From: Parus major
Lineage: Eukaryota > Chordata > Aves > Passeriformes > Paridae
Assembly: GCF_001522545.3 (NCBI RefSeq)
Contig: NC_031792.1
Location: forward strand, 1,757,500 to 1,821,499
DNA length: 64,000 bases
Direction of reading: 5' to 3'
Shown here: positions 33,030-64,000 of the stretch, piece after piece
How positions within the stretch are numbered: position 1 is the stretch's first letter
Layout of the letters: each line of letters starts with the position of its first letter
Notes under the pieces: model-generated
What the model was told of the DNA's origin: nothing
Database searches by the model: none
What the model saw: the letters and a program-made list of their open reading frames with translations, nothing else
Translations under genes and position numbers: made by a program

Positions 33030-36000
33030 ATGAAGCAAACAAAAGGTATGTGCCGGGGAATCCTCTGGAGACCCTTCCCCACACACACAGACCCTGCTGC
33101 CAGATGGAGCAAGACAATGTCAGAGCCCAGGCGGCCTGTGGAAAGGAGCCAGAGGCATGCAGGAAAATGTCTCATCATGGGGATGCTGGGGAGGAATCCC
33201 CTCTCCCTGGGTTGGGGGTTTCCTGTTCCCACTGAGGTGTGGAGGGATTTTATGGGGGGTTTGTGCCAGGGAAAGTCTCTATTCCCTTCTCCTGGCTCCA
33301 GCAGCTCTCTGAGGTCCTGGTGAACCTTCTCAGCCCTCACTGAAGAGCCCTGTAAGCCCCCATGACTGTGCCCCATCTGCTTGGCCCTGCTGTGCCCCAG
33401 GAGTGAATGCCCATGGGACCTGAGCAGCAGGTCTAGCTGTTGGGAATGCAGGACAGTGGTGACAGGGCCAAGGAACAGTCTGTGCTGAGAGACAGAGGGG
33501 CTTGGGGGCTGTGTGGGCTTGGCAAACCCCCTCACCTGGCATGGCAGGCTCAGCCTGTGAGTGGACAAGCCCTGAGTGCTCGAGAGCATTGGGGTCTGCT
33601 CCCAGCCCATCACCTCCTGTGCTGACCTCTCCTCTCCCTCTGCAGGGCTCGAGGGAGACAAGATGTCCATCATGTAAGTGCTGATCTCCCCTTGGCCAGG
33701 GGCTTTCTGGGGCTCAGGAGATGTGTGGAGAATGGTCCAAGACAGAGATCCCCTCTGGCTTTCCCAGGCTTCAGCTGGCCCTTTCTTGGAGGAACAAGCT
33801 CCCCAAGGCTGGGGGAGGCAGGGGTAAGGCCATCCTGCACTAACATGGCCTCTCCTGCCCTTTGTCATTTCAGAAAATTTGAGTTTAACCCCAAAGTTGG
33901 GATCGACAACCCTGCCTTGACACTGACTGAGGACACGGGTAAATACACCCCCTCATCTCCCAGGGTGTCCTTGTGTCTGCATGGGGTTGTGGCACCTGGG
34001 CACTGCTGGGGCCCTGAGCTCTCTCACTCACACTGGGGACCTGTGGGAGGTGAACACAGAAGGGATGAGCAGATCCCCAGCCCAGGATGGGGTGGAGAAC
34101 TTGTGTGAGGATCCCTGCAGGGCCCTGCTCACAGGCTGTGCCCCCACACAGATGGTGAGGGCATGGGGGAGCCCCGCTTCTACCTCCTGACCAAGGACAG
34201 CACGGAGACCTTCGGCTTCTGCCTGCACGAGGAGCTGGGCTGCCAGGGCCACGTCATCCGGCAGATTGAGCTGGGGGGGGTGGCCCAGCGCAGGGGGCTG
34301 CAGGACGGGGACCGGCTGCTCCAGGTCAATGGCCACTTTGTGGACCACATGGACCACCTCAGGGTAAGCTGGGAGCATCCCACAGGAACGCCTGGATCCT
34401 CCCCAGCCAGGGGAACGGAGGATGCATGACCCCTGCTGACCCCAGGGACCTTGATCCCCCCCCATCAGAGGGGTGCTTGCCCAGGGTTCACAGCCTGGGT
34501 TCTTCCAGGTGGTGCAGAAGATCAAGACCAGTGGGAACCAGGTCTTGCTGGCGGTCCTGGACGGTGACTCCTACGAAGCAGCCAAATCCCTGGGCAGGGA
34601 CCTGTCCCAGATGCTGCCAGATGACATCCGCCCGCGCCTCTGCCACGTCACGAGGGACAAAAGCGGCTTTGGCTTCAGTGTGTCGTGTCCAGAAGGTAAA
34701 GCAGGATGCTGCCACCATGAGCCACCCCATTGTAGCACCTCACTCACTCCAAAGTGCTCCTTCTGCTCCTCCTGCAGGCACCAAGGGCACTTTCCAGCTG
34801 TCGGTGCTGCAGGACGGGCCAGCAGACAGGGCAGGGGTGCCACCAGGCTCCTGGCTGCTGGAGCTGAACGGGGACAGCGTGAAGAGCTACTCCCACACAC
34901 AGCTCACCAAAAAGGTGCCTGGTCTTGGCATGGGGGGCGAGGGATGGGGCTTAGAATGTCACTGAGAGCCCCGTGCTTCCCATCCAGCTTAAGCAGAGCG
35001 GCAACAAGGTGACACTGCTGGTGGCATCCAGCTCCGTGGAGGAGTTTTATCGCCTGAGGGGGCTGCGGATCACGGCTGCCTTGGCAGACACCTCCAGACT
35101 CCCCTTCAAGGTTCGGGAGCTGCACCTGGTGAAGGGTCCCGCTGGCTACGGCTTCCTGCTCAAGGAGGATGACTGCAGCTCGGGGGGAGTAGGTGAGGAG
35201 GCTGAGAGGGGCAGTTTGTACCTGAGCAAGGCACTTCTGAGGGTTGGGAAGAGCCAACAGCTCTGTGCCTGCAACAGGACCCTGTCCCCACCTGCACACG
35301 GGGGTCAGCAGGGCCAGTTCCCCTCTGCGAGCCTCTCCCCACTGTGGCAGGCCAGTTCCTGTGGGATGTGGATGTGGGGCTGCCGGCCGAGCAGGCAGGG
35401 ATGAGGGAAGGGGACCGTGTGCTGGCAGTGAACGGGGAGAGCATCGAGGGGCTGGACCACGAGCAGACTGTGCGCAGGATCCGCGCCCGGGAGGACCAGG
35501 TGACGCTGCTGGTCATCGACCCCGCTGGTGATGAGTTCTACCGCTCGGTAGGTTTTGGGGACATGGTCCTGCTCTGCCTGGGGAGCCCTGGGGTGCTGTG
35601 AGGCTGCATGGTGGGATGGGTGTCCTCCACAGGGGCTGTGCATCCATCCCTCTTCTGTTCTTCCAGATCGGGCTGTCCCCCCTGCAGTTCTTTGAGGACA
35701 GTGACCCCGCCTCAGGCTCCTGCACGCCCTCCCTGCCCTCCCGCAGTGGCTCCCCTGCACTCTGTGACGTTGAGGTGGGACCCAAGGGACCTGTGTCCTG
35801 GCTGATGGCTGCTGCCAACAGTATAGAGATCATACAGGTAACTCCTCAGGGCAGCACTCACAGCCTGGCAGCGCTCTGAGTGCTGCCACCCTCCTTTCTG
35901 CCCATCCTAACATTTCCCTGGCACCTGTGCTGCTGCCAGGAGGAAGCTGTGTGCTCCCCTGACCACAGGGGCCAGGCAGAAAGACCCCTCCAACCTGTGT

Positions 36001-36053
36001 CCCCGCAGAGCCAGCGCCAGGAGGAACAGACGAAGCTGTGCCAGGCATTCTAA
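33030..36053 (+). CDS. PDZD3: PDZ-domain scaffold NHERF4 (PDZD3)
   Basis: PDZD3 (NHERF4, IKEPP) is an apical epithelial scaffold that binds tails of guanylate cyclase C and ion channels or transporters. Exons: 33030-33045, 33646-33673, 33874-33938, 34152-34363, 34509-34695, 34778-34914, 34988-35192, 35351-35547, 35667-35837 and 36009-36053; phases agree and give 420 residues. The N-terminal KFEFNPKVGIDNPAL block matches the mammalian protein. Three PDZ domains follow, with carboxylate-binding loops ETFGFCL, SGFGFSV and AGYGFLL, each ending in a clear strand (VLLAVLD, VTLLVAS, VTLLVID). After PDZ3 comes the family's LSPLQFFEDSD segment, then a short serine-rich tail ending LCQAF. Mammalian PDZD3 has a fourth PDZ domain that is missing here. 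The start (MKQTK) is tentative; the ATG at 33663 is an alternative. Identity is firm, the two ends less so. Confidence 0.9.
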
Positions 36054-36543
36054 CAGCCCAGGAGCCTCTGGACAGGCTCTCCCACACAGCACCTCCACCC
36101 AGGCCATGTCCAGACCCTCGAGCCTCAGCACTGCTCAGCATGGACCCTGCACACGCAGTTCCTGTGTCTCCATGCCTGGCTCACAGCATGACCCTTCCAG
36201 GGACTTGTCTCTGCTCACCGAGGCTGGCTCAGAGCTTTTATCAACCACAGTGGCAGCTCCTTGTAACCTGACCACAAACCTGTGTCTTTGCCTGCTCAGC
36301 TACCTCCAGGGATTTCTCAGGACATTGCACTGAAGCCCTTGCCCAGCTCCAGGCTCTGGGAGTTCCCAGGAGAGCTGAGGCACTGCCCTCTGCACCGTGA
36401 CTCAGGGGACTCGAGAGTTGGCTCAGATCTGCACATGCATGGACATCTCTCCTGTGCTTCTCCTCTCATCCTCTCCCTGAAGCTGTGGGCAGTGAGTGTC
36501 CACCACCCACCACCCTGTTCCTGCACCACCCTTTTGGGGTGTG

Positions 36544-36549
36544 ATTAAA
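36544..36549 (+). terminator. Poly(A) signal of PDZD3
   Basis: ATTAAA about 490 bases after the stop, followed by TGTTTGTGTGGGTG, a good GT-rich downstream element. Confidence 0.65.
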
Positions 36550-36569
36550 GGACAAATCCACACTGCTGT

Positions 36570-38185
36570 TTGTGTGGGTGATGTTATGGACAGCACTGTG
36601 TCTTAGCAGCACATCCCAGGGCCAGATCCATCCTCTCTTCCCAAGCCTGGAGTTGGGCACTGGATGCAGGAAGCTCTCCAGGTGTGCTGCTGAGAGGGTA
36701 GGGGCTGAAACCATCCTGAGAGCCTCTGGACCTTCAAGAATTGAGGGCAAACTCCTGTAGGCATCCCTCGTGCTCCATGGCAAGGGTTGTTCCTGAGGGT
36801 TCCCCTTGCAGGTGACACATCAGGAGCATCGGTTCATGCCCTGCCAGGCTGTGACAATGCTGGGGGAGGGACACGGAGGAGGTCCCAGGGCACAGGGGGG
36901 TCCCAGCAGGGGAAGTTTCACCTCTCTGCCAAGCGTGGGAGAGTGAAAATGAGCAGAGTTTTGCACGGGGCCAAAAACCGCAAACCTCTGGCTGAGGTTT
37001 TACCTTGGCCCCTTCTCGAGCGCGAACGGAAACGCGACACTGGAGCAGTGCCCCGTCAGGTAGGGGAGTCTGCCTCTGTGTCCCCTGAGCTCAGTGCAGG
37101 CATCTGCGGTGCAAGAAGCCTTTTTGGGAGCCTTTGGGAGCTGACAGCTCGGGAGGGAGCAGGGCTGGCCTGAGGGAGGGAGCAGAGCTGCAGGCTGGTT
37201 TGGGGCTGAATGGTGGGAAAAGCTTGGCTGGGAGCCCCAGCAGCTCTGAGGTGTGGGGTTCCTGCATCTGTCCCAATAGCCCCGAGTGAAACCCTCCCAA
37301 GGGGTCCCAGTGAGACAGTCAAAACAGCCCCAAGCAAAATCAACCTTTGCTTGAAGTCTCACACGTAGCTACAGCCCCAGCTTGGAGTGAATAATGCCCA
37401 GAGAAGCAGATAGTCAGGAATGCAATTACTCAAGCGTGTTCCCTGATCTCTTTGGATCAGAGCCATGGTGATTTTTGTACTTGGCTCTCACAAAGGCAGT
37501 GTTGCCCTCCCCAGTTCTCTCCCCAGGTACTTGTGGTAGCGTGGAGCTGGCCAGGGCACCCGCTGGTGGTCAATCCGGCTTGACTATTAGCCAGAATCCA
37601 TTAGCACCTAATGGGAAAAGCCTCAGGAACACGGCCTCAATAAACCTTGACATATTTGAGGTCAATATAATCCTTAGGAAAATTTGCCCAGGTAATTAAA
37701 GCCAGACAAGGAGTTGCCTGTCCCAGAAATATTTACCAAGCTTTACCAAAGGCAATAAAATGAAAGCATGGAGTTTTATAACCAATCCATGCCAGGCTCC
37801 CTTGTTTTGTTTAGTGCTGCTTCCTGCTGAGCTGTCCATCTGGCTCCTCAGCAAGTGGGTGCCACAGGGGAAGCAAAGCTCCCTCGAGGAGGTTGGATCC
37901 AGAGGTTGAGGCTGTGCTGTCCAACCTCCAGGCCTGAGTTTGGGGTGCTCACGTTCCCCAGACTGATGTGGCCAAAGTGCAGCACCCACAGTTTTCCTTT
38001 GCCTGATTTCTGTCGCTGCCGTGTCGTACCAGCCACAGCTGGCTTTTGCAAAAGGATGTGTCCTTCTGCCTGAGAGAGGAGATGAAAAGAGGATCTGAAG
38101 GCAGCAAAGAAACAGAACTTAACTGACTTTCAAGCACATGTTTTAATTTTTTGAAAGTTTGCTGGTGTCAGCTCTGACAAACTCA
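36570..38185. other. PDZD3-CBL intergenic region
   Basis: No coding sequence recognised on either strand. In human the small coiled-coil gene CCDC153 lies here on the opposite strand; I see no heptad-rich open frame. A stretch near 37740-37760 has an AATAAA without an obvious gene. Confidence 0.5.
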
Positions 38186-38190
38186 CACTT

Positions 38191-38420
38191 TGGTTCCCTT
38201 TGATTCCCTGGTCCCCTTTTCTCTCCCCGGTCCCTTTTCACTCCCTGCTTCTCTTTTCTCTCCCTTGTCTCCTTTTGACTCCCTGGTTCTCTTTTCTCCC
38301 CCTGGTTCCTTTTCTCTCCCCGATCTCCTTTTCACTCTCTGGTCCCTTTTAATTCCTGGCCCCCTTTTTCACTGCCCGATCCCATTTTCTCCCACGTGTC
38401 CTCTTTTCTCTCGCTGCTCT
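38191..38420 (+). repeat. Polypyrimidine minisatellite, 18-19 bp unit
   Basis: About 12 imperfect copies of a unit close to CTGGTCCCTTTTCTCTCC, varying from 17 to 20 bp. Nearly all bases on this strand are C or T outside the conserved TGG/CGG. The array lies about 700 bases upstream of the CBL coding start. Confidence 0.85.
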
Positions 38421-38977
38421 GCTCCTGCTCCTTCTCCCGTAGGAGCATGTCGGGAACAGGGGCTCAGGTCCGGTGGGCTCTGCCTGTCCCTGCCTTTGCG
38501 GGGAGATGCCTCAGGTACCTGCCAGCTGCACTGGACGCTCTCCCGTTCCCATTCCCTCCCTGCCATGGGGATGCCGCTGCTGCTCCTGCCTCTCTGGGAG
38601 AAGGGGTGGGGTGCAGCACCGCCTCCCCGCGTCCGGGCAGTTCTTAGAAAAGGGAACGCGTCTTCAGGAAAGGGGAAGCGATCCCGTTTCGCAAGCTGGG
38701 CGAGGGGCACGGGAAGGGCAGTGAGGGCCGCGGGTCCCTCCCGGGGGCGGCGGGGCGAGCGCGGCCCCCGCGTTCCCATGGCGACCGCGCCCCGCCCCGC
38801 CCCGCCCGCACCAAGCATGGCCGCCCCCCTCCCTCACTCCGCTGTACTGCGCATGCGCTTCGCTTCTCCACCAGTCAGCGCCGGCTCCTCCCCGGTGGAG
38901 GGGGCGTGACCGGGCTAGCGGGGGGGCGGGCGGCCAACCAGCGCCGGCGAGGAGGGCGGGGCCTCCCTGGAACCGGG

Positions 38978-39019
38978 CGCCGCCGCCGCCGCCACCGCCC
39001 ACGGCCGCCGCCGCCGCCC
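38978..39019 (+). repeat. CCG/GCC trinucleotide tract in CBL leader
   Basis: Two blocks of five GCC/CCG triplets separated by an interrupted stretch (ACC, CAC), followed by tandem GGCCC pentamers to about 39042. It lies in the presumed CBL 5' UTR, about 100-140 bases before the start codon. Confidence 0.85.
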
Positions 39020-39119
39020 TGCCCGGCCCGGCCCGGCCCGGAGCGCCCTCAGCCCGGTCCCCTCCAGGGCCGCGGCCCCGGTGCCGGACGGGCCCCACGG
39101 GCCGGGTGTGGGCGCCCCC

Positions 39120-63715
<24,596 letters not shown>

Positions 63716-64000
63716 GTGAGTAGGTCTGCTGGGGCTGGAGGTAATCTGGGAGAAAAATCTCACACTGAGGAGTGGGATTTTGTCATTGGAGAGATGGAAG
63801 GAAACTGGTTTCATTCCTCTTGGGAACGAGGTTGAAATCCAGTTTCAGCAGTCACAAGCCACAGTTGCCTGATCATTGTTCACCTTTTTCAGTGTTCACC
63901 TTTAATATTGCTCACCTTTCCTTGTTTACCTTTCATTTTTGAAAAGCTGAGAATGTTTCCTGCTGTTATCTGAAAAAGTCTGATTTACTCTGCTGGCTTT
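63716..64000 (+). other. CBL intron 11 (partial)
   Basis: The donor GTGAGT at 63716 opens an intron that runs off the window. A repeated GTTCACCTTT motif (63878-63930) is visible; nothing else is supported. Confidence 0.8.

Noticed and set aside
32618..33868. 416-codon minus-strand frame over the NLRX1-PDZD3 boundary
   Set aside because: It spans the NLRX1 poly(A) region and PDZD3 exons 1-2, is GC-rich, and contains no recognisable domain or signal.
38190..38909. 239-codon + frame upstream of CBL
   Set aside because: Its first half is translated minisatellite (repeating Pro/Phe/Ser/Leu) and its second half translated CpG island; there is no protein-like conservation to support it.

Overview
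This is a vertebrate genomic window, almost certainly from a bird and probably a songbird. The genes are split by short GT-AG introns. CpG-island promoters sit in a GC-rich, gene-dense background typical of an avian microchromosome. The interspersed repeats are CR1 LINE 3' ends plus two solo endogenous-retrovirus LTRs. All recognised genes are on the + strand. Their order (HINFP, ABCG4, NLRX1, PDZD3, CBL) matches human 11q23.3, which I recall corresponds to chicken chromosome 24. I assembled the exons by hand from reading frame, splice sites and remembered human protein sequences; no search was run.

Layout: 1-3.2 kb is non-coding upstream sequence with convergent poly(A) signals, followed by the HINFP CpG promoter. 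3.47-7.55 kb is HINFP (nine coding exons, zinc-finger activator of histone H4 transcription). 9.22-10.44 kb is a compact five-exon gene I do not recognise. It encodes a 194-residue secreted protein with one sushi domain between two cysteine-rich modules, and all four introns are phase 1. A solo LTR (about 11.85-12.13 kb) and a CpG island precede ABCG4 (14.62-20.85 kb, 14 coding exons, sterol-type half transporter). 20.85-26.2 kb has no firm gene; it holds candidate ABCG4 3' ends, a minus-strand poly(A) signal and an 802-bp solo LTR. NLRX1 (27.29-32.36 kb, eight coding exons, mitochondrial NLR), PDZD3/NHERF4 (33.03-36.05 kb, ten exons) and the first eleven coding exons of CBL (39.12 kb to beyond the window end) complete the row.

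The genes do not form one pathway. They are a conserved neighbourhood: histone-gene transcription (HINFP), membrane lipid export (ABCG4), mitochondrial innate-immune regulation (NLRX1), apical membrane scaffolding (PDZD3) and receptor ubiquitination (CBL). CBL differs from its neighbours in having long AT-rich introns (6 and 10 kb).

The best candidate for something undescribed is the small sushi-domain gene between HINFP and ABCG4. Other points of interest are a PDZD3 that ends before the fourth PDZ domain known in mammals, a poly-CCG tract in the CBL 5' leader, an 18-19 bp polypyrimidine minisatellite upstream of CBL, and an LTR just upstream of the NLRX1 promoter.
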